DNA of 64,000 nucleotides from Sphagnum compactum (Eukaryota; Bryophyta; Sphagnopsida; Sphagnales): NCBI GenBank assembly GCA_965153455.1, contig OZ234493.1:19458213-19522212 (forward strand), in the 5' to 3' direction. Below, piece after piece: positions 43,341-56,257 of this stretch (positions within the stretch are counted from its first letter, which is position 1; each line of letters begins with the position of its first letter). The notes under the pieces were generated by a model. It ran no database searches. It had not been told where the DNA came from and saw only the letters and a list, made by a program, of their open reading frames with translations. The translations under genes were made by a program, and so were the position numbers.

Positions 43341-46300
43341 CCATGGTAGTACCTAGTCACTAATAGGCACTAATAAATTACTTTTTAAAATTGTTGAAAA
43401 TTCTGAAAAAATACATACATGCATAATATGCCAAAATTGAATGGAGTTGTTAAGCACAATTAGCTTTATTATTTTGTATGATGTTGAATTGTAAATTAAT
43501 AATTATTTTTACTGCCAAACATAACTGATGAAAAATAATTAATTATAGGTACCTTGCCCCTGAACCAGCTACGGGTATTATTCTACCATACCTGTGTGTA
43601 TTATAATTTGTAAATACATTCTTTTCAGTAAAAAAAGTCTTAATTATTCCAAATATTGTTGTACCTTGCTTATGTTCATTAGTAAAAAATAATAGTATTT
43701 TACAATTTTAAATTATACAAAATAATAGAGCTAGTGTGCTTGAGAGTTTTTTTTAAATTTCTGACATGGCACGTAGATCATTTTCAGAATTTTTTGGGTT
43801 TATGGTGAGATGCTAGAAAAGTGGGCATTTATATACTCAAGATGGTTAGTCCACAATTTGTGGGCAATTCCCCTTGTTTTGGAGTCTTTTTGGTTCCACT
43901 TCCTCATACACAATACCATAGGTGGGTAGGTAGTTAAGGTAGAAATTAATTAAAAAATGAAGTGTTTAATTAAAAAAAATATTTTTGAAAAAAATGCTTA
44001 ATTTTCAAAATTTTCAAAAAAAATTTCAAAAATTGTTGAGTTATACAAAATAATTGTTTTGGAGGTTATAACATTCAAGTCCCAATAGATTTTAAACAAG
44101 ATAAACAATGTCAAATGCTGCATTTCATATTAAAAAGAAAGACGAACTTCAACACCCACATAACTTTTCTAATGTAAACAATAAAGAGATGACAAACAAA
44201 TAGCATGTTGGAAGTTATTTCATATCATCTAGCATTTATAGTAACTCCAAACAATGTTCATACATCTTTGCATCAATCAACTACATCATTGAAATGTATC
44301 TCATCCTTATCAAGTTCTCCTTTCAACTCTAAATTGTCATTGCAGTTAGGACTCTATTGTTTTTAATGTGCATATCTATCAAGTTGTTTACCTATGCTAT
44401 CAAGTACATTTAAATCAAAATAAATGTTTGAAATATCTTCCGCAACAAAATCCTTTTCCAAGACACTACAAGAATTTTTTTGATCAATTTATGTATTTGC
44501 TTAATGTTTTAAAAAATACCCCCATGTGTTTTTTTTATAAATTTAATCAAAAGTGAGATGGGCTCCAATTTCTTGTTCTACTACCAAACCAATACCCAAT
44601 TCTATTTTCACACACACCCAATAAGTTCATATTTTACAAATAATCAATACATATAAACTTGTCAAGTATGTAGGTATGATAAACCTCTTGGAATCATGGA
44701 TATGAACACATTTATATGTTTTAGAAAGCATTTGCAAATGTGAAAATAAAATTCAAGTTCAACAACTTTTAGTATATCATTGAAGAATGTTGTGCAAACA
44801 ACATTATATGTTTCCTAACTTTTAAGGATGTACACAAGATCACAAATGCTTGTTATCAAGGCCTCAAATGAGTTTTGTTTGAAATAGGTTCATGAGTTTT
44901 GAACATAATGATTATAAGGATTGTTTTGAAAAAATAGCAAATAACTATAGTTTTGGGGGGAGAGTTTTTTACAAGAAAACCTTGTGCGAAGGGATGGTGT
45001 TTTTTGACACATAATATATGTGCAAGGCTTTGTGTTGGGTTTTGAGTTGTGAATTCCATCTTGTTTGTAGTTTCAATTATTTGGTGTTTGGTTTTTTTGG
45101 TGGTTTTTCTTTTTCTTCTTTTACTAGAAAACAAATGGCATGTCAATAAGTTTTGGAACTTTTGCTAAATTGGTGTTGTTACATTTGGGAATTGCAACCA
45201 ACAACTTTTACATTGGCAAGGTTTGTGAAATTACATGTGCTAAAAGATTTGCAAGAATCTTAGGTGTTGTTTATTTGGTTTTCTTAAAAAGTTTGTGGTT
45301 GTAGATTTTTGTAATTGTTTATTCTTCTTGAACACCAAAGTTTCATAATGTAATTGTTATTTTTCTAAGAGTTGCATGGAAAAGTGCATATTCTAATTTT
45401 TAAAAAATAACATCTTATTATTTTTGGGAGCAATTTTCTTGGGTGTTTCATTGTTTGATTTTTTTTCCCCCTACTTTTCAAAAGTGTTGTTTCTTTGTAC
45501 ATTTGGAATTCCTTATGTGTTTTTTTGGCTTGTTCATAAATTGACAAAGTCATGTAGGTTCACATCAATTGAACAAAGTTGTCGAAATTTTGCCATGTTT
45601 TCTTTTTCCCTAGTTTTGTAATGGATCAATGACTATAAAATAATGATATTTCATCCTAATTTAAGACTTGGAAAGCATTGCACACAAAAGAATCACATAA
45701 CCACACAATGTACATACAAATCATTATCATAACCCTGCCATGTCCTTTAAAGGTGTTAAATCGCATATAAGATCTATTCATCATTTTGATTTGAAATCCA
45801 ATGTTTTTACAACAACGTTTCACATTTGATCACACGACATTGTTAAAATCACAAACCAACTTGATATTCATTTTATGGGATTCGTTTTTAGTGATTCATG
45901 GTTTACATGGGGACTTGACCTTTGCTTCGTCAATGTTCAATATGGTCCAACATAACTTTTGAATGATTTTTATCAAAAACATATATTGGCAAATTCATTT
46001 GAATTCTTCTTTCTCTTTGTCATGCATGTTCTTTTAGTAGAATTTCCCATTTATTCTAGGTTCTTAATTTTGAAGTTTCTTTTTCTTTTGTGTGTGAATG
46101 TGCTACTTACATGAATTATTGTTGTAGTTGTTACCAATATGTATAGTGCTTAAAATGTTATGCTTGTTGATAACAAATGATTTGGTCCCGAGAAGCTAAT
46201 GAACGTGAAGACGTCCTTGATGATATTTGTAATTATTTTGAACAATTGTGTAAACAATTGATTGTAAATTGTTGTTTTAGTCTTATCATAGAATTTTCAT

Positions 46301-49145
46301 TATTGCTAGAAAACAATACCTCGTATATTAGATCACCTTGGGATGATTGGCAAACGTAGGCATCTTTATTAATATTACCAAAACAATGCGAGATTTATAC
46401 AAAGACATGAATAAATTACAATGTAAAGTTTTTTGTCCCTCATTGTAGTGTGATATTTCAAAAAAATTCTATGTATTTGGTTTGCCAATCTTTAATAGAA
46501 ATGTGATTTTTATTTGTTTTGGAACAATTTCACTAATGTTGGACTAAAAACTTATTAGTTGTTAAAGTTGTTATGTTGTTGGTGATGATGCGAACATGTT
46601 TCAATCCTTTTTATTCAAATGTGCAACTATGATTATGATTGTCTTATATAAAGGTGTATATATTTTGTGTATGAATTGTTACTTGTAAATGATGTTATTC
46701 AACTTGTCTTGGGAAATTGTCATGCGTCTATCATGTTAGTTGACAAAAATGCAGGAAAGATTTATCTTCATCTTTTGAAATTTTTATTTAGTTTTTTTGT
46801 TGCTTCATGAATAAAAATCTCATGCCAAAACATATTGGGCAAATATATGATAGTTTCACGACAATGTGTGATTTTGCTTCTTTTAGATGAATATATGTTA
46901 TGGTTGTAAATGTTGTAACATAAAGTTAAGGTTCATTTATGTTTTGGTTAGTTGTTTTTGGAACTAAAAAATATGATGAAAAATTACTTTGATGCTTTAA
47001 AATATTATATTAACAATTAGTCAATAAACTAGTAGAAAAAAATGGTAGATAATGAATAAGTTGTTTGAATTCATTGTCATCCCCTTTCTTTTCCATGCAT
47101 GTTCTTTTTGAGCTTTTTCAATGTGTTCATATTTTTAAATATTTCTCTATTATTATTATCCTACTTGGTTTTATGGTGATTTTAATATTTCATTTTTGAT
47201 TCTAAATTCATTCATGGTTGTTGTGTGCTTTTATGTTGGCGCTTACAACTATCGTTGTCATCACACATATAACACATAACATAGAAATGCCCTAAATGGT
47301 GCATCACATCTAAACTTTTTGGTGATTCAAAATAAGACTCATTTGTAACAACACATGAGTTCAAACCCAAATCATAAAAGAAGAACAACAACACTTACAT
47401 AAACATAAAAAAATTGCAAAGCAAAAAACTATGCTTTGGAATTCCAAATCACCAAAAGTGATTTGGGATCACACGACTTGGGATTATATCTCATGAAAAG
47501 CTATCTCGAACCTTGTTCACACTTGAACTGGTTCAAAATAAAATTAACCAACTCACCTAACCCAATTTATCCTTAATTATTTGGGACCTAACTTAGTAAC
47601 TAAACTAACACACATGACATGGTTGTCCAAATTATTTTGTACTTTTTCAAATGAAGTGAAAATGAATGATGTGCTTTAAAATGTAATTGTGGACTTTCAA
47701 CTTTTAAATATTATAATCACAATATATTAAAAATGTAGAAGTACATTTGAACACCATTAATAGGTTTATCAATTTCAAACATACATGTTACATACAAATT
47801 ATTATGTTACCTTTTTTCAAATTTTGTGTTCAACTTATTATTAACTCAATGGACAAATTAATTTTTCTATCTATTTTATGATGTTTTCATTCTATGGTAC
47901 ATAATTTTAAAACATGTCTTAGTTAAAAAGACACATCTCGACATTAAAAGGGGGTGAGGTTACCTTGAACTACCAAAAGTCTTTTGAAAATTAACATTTC
48001 ATATTTGCTAAGCAATAATTTTGGATATAAACATTCAACTTTTGCATACAACAAGCATGCAAAACTCTAGGACTTCATTGCAACAAAGCTCACAATCTCA
48101 TGAGAATTAGTTTAAATAAAACTTGCAAGCACATGAAACTTTTGGACTAATTTGTTGCAATAGAGTTCGCATGCAAGTTCCAGAAGTTATGATTCCAGAA
48201 GAGCTTCAAGCCTTATATTGGGATGAATTCTAAATCAATGAATTTTCATCCAAATAAAGGAAATGAAAAACAACCAATGAAATTGGAAAATAAATTACAT
48301 AATAATTATTCCTTTCATATGATTGAACAAAATTGATGAATTTCGATGGATGAAATGACCCTAACAAAATGCACTTAAATGTCAATGCAAAAATAATTGG
48401 AACAAATGTTTTGAAGGATTAATTTCCATCAAAGAAATTAAAGGCACTTTCAAGATCTATGGATGAACGTGAACTTTTGGATGAATTTTTAAAATTCCAA
48501 TTTCATGGTAATGAATGTGATAACTGTAATGGACCAAATTTAAGCCAACTAAGCTGAATTAGAATAGATGAATGTGCAAATTGAATTTCCAAGGATCAAA
48601 TCTATTTATGACGATTGAATCCAACCTCTATGGATAAAATAATATGGAACACATGTTATTAGAGGAAGTACATATTGCAATCACTAAATTGTGACAACCA
48701 TTCAATGTAAACTTGAGACTCCAAATCGTAGCATAGTCTACCACCAAAAGTTCTATTGTGCACAAGTAAAACATTCCTTGATGTTGGGATGAACATTGCT
48801 TTCGATTCGCACCATGTGTACATGATAATTAAAAGCTACCTTTCTTGTATGTGGGGTTACAATTGCATTTTCAAATAACGTAAAACATCGTCACATTTTT
48901 CCTTTGTATATTTTGGTTCCCTCACTGGGTTGAAGAAATTTTGTTCACTAATGTTGTAATGATGTCGCAGGAACAATAACTTACACAATCTAGAAGGTAC
49001 TCTCCAGCCTGTTAGAGTAACAAAAGTTACCCACCAGCCTGTCCCTCTACAATGTCACTGACACGATGGCACTTTAATCGTCTTATACTTGTGTGTTGTG
49101 AGTTACACATACCTAAATGGCTCATACATGTAGTTTATGTTCTCT
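43341..49145. other. Gene-poor AT-rich DNA
   Basis: No coding similarity, RNA gene or clear repeat was recognised in about 5.8 kb. Short open stretches (for example 44,856-45,146 and 46,177-46,359) are low-complexity. A retroelement too old to recognise is possible. Confidence 0.45.
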
Positions 49146-50760
49146 TTAGAAAATGTAAGGGATCATAGCTCGCCGAGATTGTCAATAATCCTCAAACTTT
49201 GTCTTGTACCATACATGTCGTTTCTAAAGCCGTAGATGATAGATTGTCCACTTGCAACCACCAAAATCAACCACCAGCTAGCATACATGATCTTGAGCAA
49301 ATTGAAGACAGTTTATTGGGAAAAAGCATTCACCAAAAGCATTAAGCCTTAAAATGCTAAAAGGAAAAGGAAAATACAGACCCAGGCAAAGAGGAACCAG
49401 ATGTTTAGATTGGTGCCACCACAGCCAATGACAAATCCTGCATACAATACACATGCATAATTGCAGAAAAGAGAAAGATCTTGCAAACTCAGGAAGTGGC
49501 ACAATGTAATAGGAAAGAAAGGTCATCACTAGATCTTGGGATTCCAACAGCTTTACTGTAAGGCCACATCAAACAAATCAAGCAAAGAAGAGATGCAGCG
49601 ACACAAAAAACTGTTGTTGCAGAGAGAGCATTAGGAGCACATGAATAGAGACATGTAATGCTTTCTGTTGCAGAAACTTGTGTACAACCCAGTTCTTTAG
49701 ACAAAGTCAAGAAAACTTACAATCTCCACCAGATAATGTGCACATGACACCCACTCAAACCAGCTGCCCTGCGGTATTTCATATGTATCTGCCTTCTGTT
49801 TGTCTTGTGAGAACAGTTTTGCAATGCCATGAATACCTGTATGTGTTTTCTTTGAGCATAGTGAAGCCTATCACAAAACGAAGGTTAGCCATGAGATGAT
49901 TTTTTGGTTTCTCCCAACCGGATGAGATTCCCATGTTTCTGTGCACAGCATCAATTTAAACAACATGTGGATATTGGAGAGTATGAGATACTATTTTGCA
50001 ACAATGAGATGTATTTTGGACGATGCTGATGCAAGTCCAATTAGTGTGGAGAACCCATGAGGAAGCAAAGACATAAGATGCTGAGGAGATACAATGGGAA
50101 TAGCAAAAAGTGAGTAAACACTCACTAGCAGCATATGACACTGATACTGCTGAGTTCAGCCCAAGAAGAACACAGCCAAGCCAACCCACTGAAACCATTG
50201 CAAGCCCCTTGTAGACTTCATGTACTCCAACAAGGAAATCTGAGTGTTCAACACTGATGGCAATGAATGGTGGAGGCAGGGCAGTGCAAGTCTTTGTAGC
50301 ACAATTGTCTGTAGTGCACTGACATATTCGTTGTCTTGTGAGTGCTGGGTAAACAGAAACTGCATGCCACCCATTAAACTATCAGCACATTTCACTCTAT
50401 TGATGTTCAACAAGTAGGCAGTGATGTGGCTAATCTAAGTACAGATCACTTATTTTTCCAAGGGTTTTCAAGTAGGTATGAGTGCAGAATTCATTGAGAA
50501 ATATTTACACTTCTAGGGCACATGTAAACACCCCTTAGGAGCAGATATTGCACAGGAAAATTGGTGTTGATCATATGGCAGATTGATGAAACAAGTCACG
50601 AGTAATGTGAACTTACGTCAAACCAACAAGATAGCCTGCTAGATGCATCCATGCCAAGGAGCTATAGCTGAAAACATGGCTGCATCATACAGCCTGTGAA
50701 GCATTTCAAGCTCCATCATGGCAAGCAACAGCACTGTGCTCCATGCAGAGAATTAGTGTT
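49146..50760 (-). pseudogene. Polyprenol reductase (SRD5A3/DFG10 type) pseudogene
   Basis: Minus-strand blocks follow the family from end to end: LLLAMMELEMLHRLYDAAMF (50,750-50,690), YSSLAWMHLAGYLVGL (about 50,670-50,617, donor GTAAGT), LQWFQWVGLAVFFLG then TQQYQCHMLL (50,205-50,126), LMANLR (about 49,885), DTYEIPQGSWFEWVSC then AHYLVEI (49,790-49,721, donor GTAAGT), GFVIGCGGTNLNIWFLFAW (49,437-49,370), and RHVWYKTKFEDY..SRRAMIPYIF (49,235-49,146). Family members are ER-membrane enzymes that saturate polyprenol to dolichol for N-glycosylation. Lesions: TGA at 50,158-50,156 where the family has tryptophan; a frame change between the first two blocks; a frame change before the WY motif; a stop in the FE.Y segment. 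Several splice junctions no longer join in frame. It is therefore non-functional as read, though the gene structure with introns shows it is not a retrocopy. Confidence 0.8.
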
Positions 50761-51119
50761 CATTTAGGTGTGGAACTGAGGTGACCCCATCTCCTGCATC
50801 CACCAAACCACCACCTGCCCCAGAAAGTGCCAAGAGGCATGTCATCAGATCACTACAGTACCTCTTCCAAACTACAAATCCCACCATTTGTCCATCAACC
50901 CCATTTCAGGGAAGCTAACAAGATTGTTGTGGGGAAAATGACAGTATGCTACATGACAAGACTTTTCTCTCTTGTTTCAGTCACTTCCAAGAAGAGTCAA
51001 ATGCTTGTAAAAGCCCAGAGAAGTGAGCAAGAATATCTGGTCCTATCATATCCATTAAGCAAGTACGCATGCAAAACATGTGGATCCAGACAGCAGCAGT
51101 GCACCTTTAAGAGAGGGGT

Positions 51120-52530
51120 ATGATGATAAGGTGCGCAGATGAGGCTGATATTCTAATTAGAACAAGGGACTTGATTTCAGAGACCCTTGATAAGCATGAT
51201 TCTCAAAATTGTGATTCCAATGAGGGCACTGTTCATCATACCCCTTGTGTCCAGGAGGGTATGGTAAGATTGCCAGGGAAGAAGGGAAGAGAGAAAATCA
51301 GCCTGTTGTTGGTGACGCACATGACATCATGGCCATTAGCAGCCAAATCACTCATCAAATGCTTGTTGATGAAGAAGCTATCAGCATTCAGCAAGAAGCT
51401 TGGTTTGTAGTCAAACTGAAGAAAAAATCAAATGAGCACTTGCTTTCAGCTGAAGAACTGGATTCAGGTCATCATGAATTAAGGTCTGACAGTCTTGGCA
51501 GTGCAATTTTGATAGAATCAAGCAATCTTCCAAAGGAGGAAGCACATGACCAAACAATACTAGAAAGGATTGATGATGTAGACAACAACCAAACCATCTT
51601 GGGTGAAGAAGGGTTGCGCAAATCCACTGATACTGAAGCAGCTTTTTCCAGAGAGAAAACAGCTGTTTTGATCAGGGAGGACAACAAGCTTGCAGTGAAG
51701 ACAATAAGAGAGGCAATCAGTGATCCCTATTACTTTTCAGACAGTGATGAACAAACAGCAGATGCCGAGAGCAAGCTAGTCACTGAGAGGGAGTACAGTA
51801 GCCAAGTTGTTGATTCCCTTGGACTGCTTGTAATGTACTCAATTCCCAGGACAGTACATTGTCTTCTTAAGAATTGTGCAGTCATGTTTTGCAGTACTAC
51901 CATGACCCAGTGTCAGGGCATCAGTTCAGGTCAAAGAATGAAGTTATGGAGTATCTGGAAAGGGGAACGCTCAAGAGGGGGCAACTGAAGCCCAAGTCAA
52001 ATTCAAAGCTTTCTGGTCAGAATGTAACAGCAAAATTTCACTCTCAGAGTGCACCTGGCAAACTCCCCAATCAACAGACACTGGAATCTCCATCCTCCAA
52101 CCATTTGTCTGCATGAGTGAAGACTACAGCCGTGACTGCAAAGCCCACTCAACCCAATCAGCCCAGTCTTCCTGCACGTTTTGATCCACCATCTTCAAGG
52201 CCTGGATCCAATCTCTTGCCTCCACCTACAACATGGGCATCAGTGTTGGGATCTTCTTCAACATCAACAAAAATTCAAGAAGAGAAGCAAATGGTTATTC
52301 CCAATGCATCAGCTCAAGAAAATGCTGTGACATCTGCATCAATGACAGTTCAGGAGGAGAACTCATCATTGATCAAGGAGCCTTTAGGCAAGAGTTCAGC
52401 TCAGGTTCATCTCCGCAAGATGCTGACAGAGGAGTCCCTCTTCAAAAACTCATCTGAACCTTCAATCAGGATGGCAAAGCACCAGCCTCCTTTACTGCTT
52501 AGATGGAATGATGAGCAGAACACAGCATGA
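51120..52530 (+). pseudogene. Decayed gene with a methyl-CpG-binding-domain (MBD)-like segment
   Basis: A stretch with QEAWFVVKLKKKSN (about 51,390-51,430) resembles the opening of plant MBD domains. After an acidic/polar linker it ends at CTT|GTAATG (51,829). A 65-bp intron ending tgttttgcag joins in phase 0 to YYHDPVSGHQFRSKNEVMEY then LERG (51,895 onward), the typical second half of an MBD (Y.DP..G..FRS..EV...L). The tail is Pro/Ser/Thr/Gln-rich. Lesions: a TGA at 52,114-52,116 interrupts an otherwise continuous frame, and frame changes occur at about 51,290. MBD proteins bind methylated DNA or chromatin in the nucleus. The 52,570-53,124 stretch may be a further exon remnant. It is divergent from the polyprenol reductase pseudogene next to it. 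Confidence 0.5.
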
Positions 52531-53159
52531 ACCGCTCTTGGCATCCCTGCAGCACCGAGTGCTTCTGGCTTGCAATGTATGAGTCAATCTAGTGCCATTC
52601 TCTTGTTTTTGCAGCCTCTCGAAATTTCAAGCCAGTCAAGATGGCAATGTCCCATTCCCCCTCACATACCCACATTTGCTCCAACTCCAGCTAGCATGCC
52701 TTATCCTGCTCACATATCATCTGTGCCTCTTCCTGTTTTCTGCTCCCATTCCTGTAGTCCCCAATTGCCTGACAGTTCCATTCTCTTCTTCAGCTTATGA
52801 AACAGTGCAACCTTCGGCCTCTTGCAATTGGCTGGCAACTTAGAGACAGAGTTAGTGGGTGCAATTTCAGACAAAGAGTACCTCGTGCACAGGACGGTGG
52901 TGCAGAAGCCACCAACTAAAGTAGCAACAATGAAACAAATGGAGGCCTTGGGGTGTTGGATTTGCCTTGAGTCTCTGCAACAGCCAAAGAAACCAGAGTT
53001 TGCTCTTGCAGATATTTCTGCAAACCTTGAACACCCCGACATGGACTCAGGTATCCAAAGACATTCATCAAGTTTGGTTGTTGAGGATTTGCGGAACACT
53101 CAAATTGAGAATTGGAATGTGTGAACCTAGATATAGAAATTGCACTAATTCAAATTGAT

Positions 53160-55065
53160 CTTGAGAGCCTATACTCTTGTTTGTTTTTCTTCATTTTATC
53201 CACAAACAGGTGAAATCCATACTGGGTTGTGAATCTTTATATCCACATTTGCCAACGTAGGTATTTTGTACTCATTTGTAGAGCAACCCATCACATTAAA
53301 TGATATGCAAATCATAATTTGCAAACCATAGATAATTTTTCTTTCTTTATATCCATCTCTCTGTTTCTCTCTTACAATATGATTGTATCAATTACCCTTC
53401 AAACACTTTTTGCAGGTTGTCAAGCCTTGAAGAGTATCAACACAGTAGTTTTGGCCTTTGACGTGTGCGCATTATGACACACATAATGTCAATCTTTTTC
53501 AATAGATTGATGAAGCTAGATCTGTTGCACATAATGCTTCACTGAATGCCACTAATGTATCACTTATGAATGGAACCCGAAAGCTGATGGTGGCCATGGT
53601 GACCACAGCATGCATGCAAGCATAACTAGTTGGTTCAAATCTTGCTTACAACTCTATTCCCAAACTCTCTAATGGGAAATTTCTGATTTAAAACTTACAT
53701 GAAAACTTTTTTAAATGGAAATTGAGGAGATCCTTCAAACAACAATAAAAATAACTTATGAGATTGTAGAGAGTAATTACACAACAAACACATCAATTGG
53801 AAGGTAATATGAGTGTTATCGAGCAACAACCATCACGAATAAATTTCTCTGTTTGCTTTCACCAAAATGAGTAGACAAAAAAATCTATTATTGCACAAAG
53901 TAAGGACTTAAATTACTCTGTTTGCTTTCATCAAATGAGTAGACAAAAAATCTATTATTGCACAAAGGAAGGACACATGCACACATGATGAAAAATGCTC
54001 CATCATAAATCACAATCTACTTGATAAAAACACAATTCTAATATTTTTCATTCTATGGCCAACTTTTATTTTTATTTTGTGTTTAGAACACATTTTTATT
54101 GGATCATAACCGAACTCATTACATGTTTTCACATTTGTTCCTTCCTACTACCTTTATACATACAACTTTCCATAATATTTTCACAATTGCAAAAAAACAT
54201 GCATTTGTACAATTCATGAGTTTTGAAACCCAAAAATGAGTTGGGACAAATAAAGAGAAGATTGAATACCATGAATAATGTCAAACCAATGGTTATTTTC
54301 ACATGTTAAATGCAAAGATATTTTTTTCATTTTCACATTTTGCATTGACATTTATTTCTTTGTTAACAACTTTTTGTTAATGTTCACATATCCACATGAA
54401 GCCTAACTAAACAACACATGTTTATATCTCAAACAAATGACATGTTGAAATGATTTTGATGTAAAAAATTTTTGGCCAAAAAATAATAATGATATGATGC
54501 AATTTATAATATGTAATAAATTTTCTTTATTTGCACAAAGACAAGTAAAAAAAAACTCTTCAAATGTTCTTTAAACAAAAAAATAAAATCATTCCTATAT
54601 GAAATTGAGATGTGAAAAAACACAAAGACCACAAAAACATTGTTCCATTTCATTCAAAATAGGTTCCAACTGCCATAATCTATTTTGGTACGGAGAGATG
54701 AGTCGTGGACCTTAAACTCATCTTACTTATACCAAGTCCGAATTGAACTTGTCACTAGAATATCACTCTCAATAAATATTCATTCTCTTGTGATTCACAT
54801 ATTTTAAGTTTATCCACAAATGACAATTTTCTATCCATATTGGATGCAATGCATCCATCATAATTCAATTTTCATCCATGAAAGAAAATAGCCATAATGG
54901 ACATGTAACAAACATTAACTTAAAGGTGCAACATCGTAATTTATTGTTGTTCCTTCTTGAGTCCATGATTTTAAGGCTATTTTGTTTTACATCCAAGTCT
55001 TTGATACATGCCAAAGTCCAGTTCAAATCCCCAAATAAGTTAGTTGTTTACAAGAGTTTCCTTTT
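53160..55065. other. AT-rich non-coding DNA
   Basis: Nothing recognised except a short local duplication near 53,850-53,960 ('ctctgtttgctttca' and 'atctattattgcacaaag' each appear twice about 77 bp apart). Confidence 0.5.
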
Positions 55066-55069
55066 TTAA

Positions 55070-55310
55070 AATTGGTGAAATTTCGCCAAAAAGGGAAATA
55101 AAAAATTAAAAAATCCAAAATGAACTAATTATAGAGGTTTTTAATTGCTGGAAGTGAGGGGAAAAAAGTGAAAATCATTAGATTTCTAAGTTTTGGTTTA
55201 AAATGTGTAGTTGAAAAGCATAGAAGGATGATTAAAGATTTTTACTTCATATTTGATTTATAGACATATTTTGTTAAATCTTTTGAAGGATGGTTACCAC
55301 TTTTTCTTCA
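55070..55310 (+). repeat. Diverged copy of the GCCAAATTTGGC dispersed repeat
   Basis: Shows 'gtgaaatttcgccaaaaagg', 'gatttctaagttttggttt', 'atttttacttcatatttga' and a degraded core (agacatattttgttaaat) followed by 'aaggatggttaccac'. Its position and order match the better copies. A head-only fragment lies at about 55,612-55,740. Confidence 0.5.
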
Positions 55311-55740
55311 TCTTTCTATGGCCGATCACCTCTTTGGCTCCAATAAGAAAACTCATAATAAAAACATTGCATTGGACTCCTTCAACTCTCTGCTTTTATG
55401 TCATTTGGTCCGAATTGTTTCCACTTCATTTCTCCTTAATCAAAGCTTGGAGCCTCTATCCACAATTGTTTGAAAAACTCCCAAATGAAAATACAAAATT
55501 TCACAAGACATTTGTTGATCATTTGGAAATATCTTGCTCATGCAATAAATGCAATTTCGTGTGCATAACTTGAGATCTATACATGTAGACACACTTGCTC
55601 TTGTGTTTTTTTTCTTTGGGTGAAATTTTACCACTTGGCAACAAAAAAAAAGAAGGTAGTTTGAAACCTACAAATGGTTTTTTTTGTTGAAAAATAGCCC
55701 AAAGTCACTGTATTTTGAGGAAAAAAAAAGATGAAGTTTG

Positions 55741-56257
55741 GACCCCTGAATATGCATAGGATCTAGTAATACCCAAAAGGGCCATATAAAAGGAAGAAAT
55801 GGTTACTTTTGATGCATGGTTTTCTTCAATGATTTTGCACTGCTCATGATTTTGACCTTTGAATGTAATGACTTCTCAGTGCTTGAACAATAAAGCTCTG
55901 CTTTCTCAAGCACATTGTCAAATTACCACCTTGCCTCCATCTGAAAGGATTGCTTAGAGTTTGCAAAGATTGCTAGAAATTGTTGCGTCTAATTTAGGGC
56001 TTTAAAACTGGTAATCTTGCACACTCCCCATAATGTCTGACTGTTCTCTTTTGAAAGCTTCAGAATAGATTGCATATATGGGACTTGTGCACATATCAGG
56101 GACTACATATGAAACCCATTCATTTAGTTTTTGCCATCTTTTGGCTATGTACCTCCAAATGGTGAATGGGGACTCTTTGATTGAATGGGACTGGAATTGT
56201 TGAAAGAATTGGAAACTTGTTTTGCAGAGTAAGGTTTTTTAGGGTTTAGGGTGCTCT
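55741..56257. other. Non-coding DNA with short plant telomere-like motifs
   Basis: No gene recognised. 'agggtttaggg' occurs at about 56,238-56,250 and 'gggtttagggtttagg' at about 56,378. Confidence 0.4.

Noticed and set aside
50126-50344. Alternative reading of the middle reductase exon as a novel membrane protein (LPPPFIAISVEHSDFLVG and following)
   Set aside because: The neighbouring frame matches polyprenol reductase at the same place, with family blocks on both sides, so the alternative frame is accidental.
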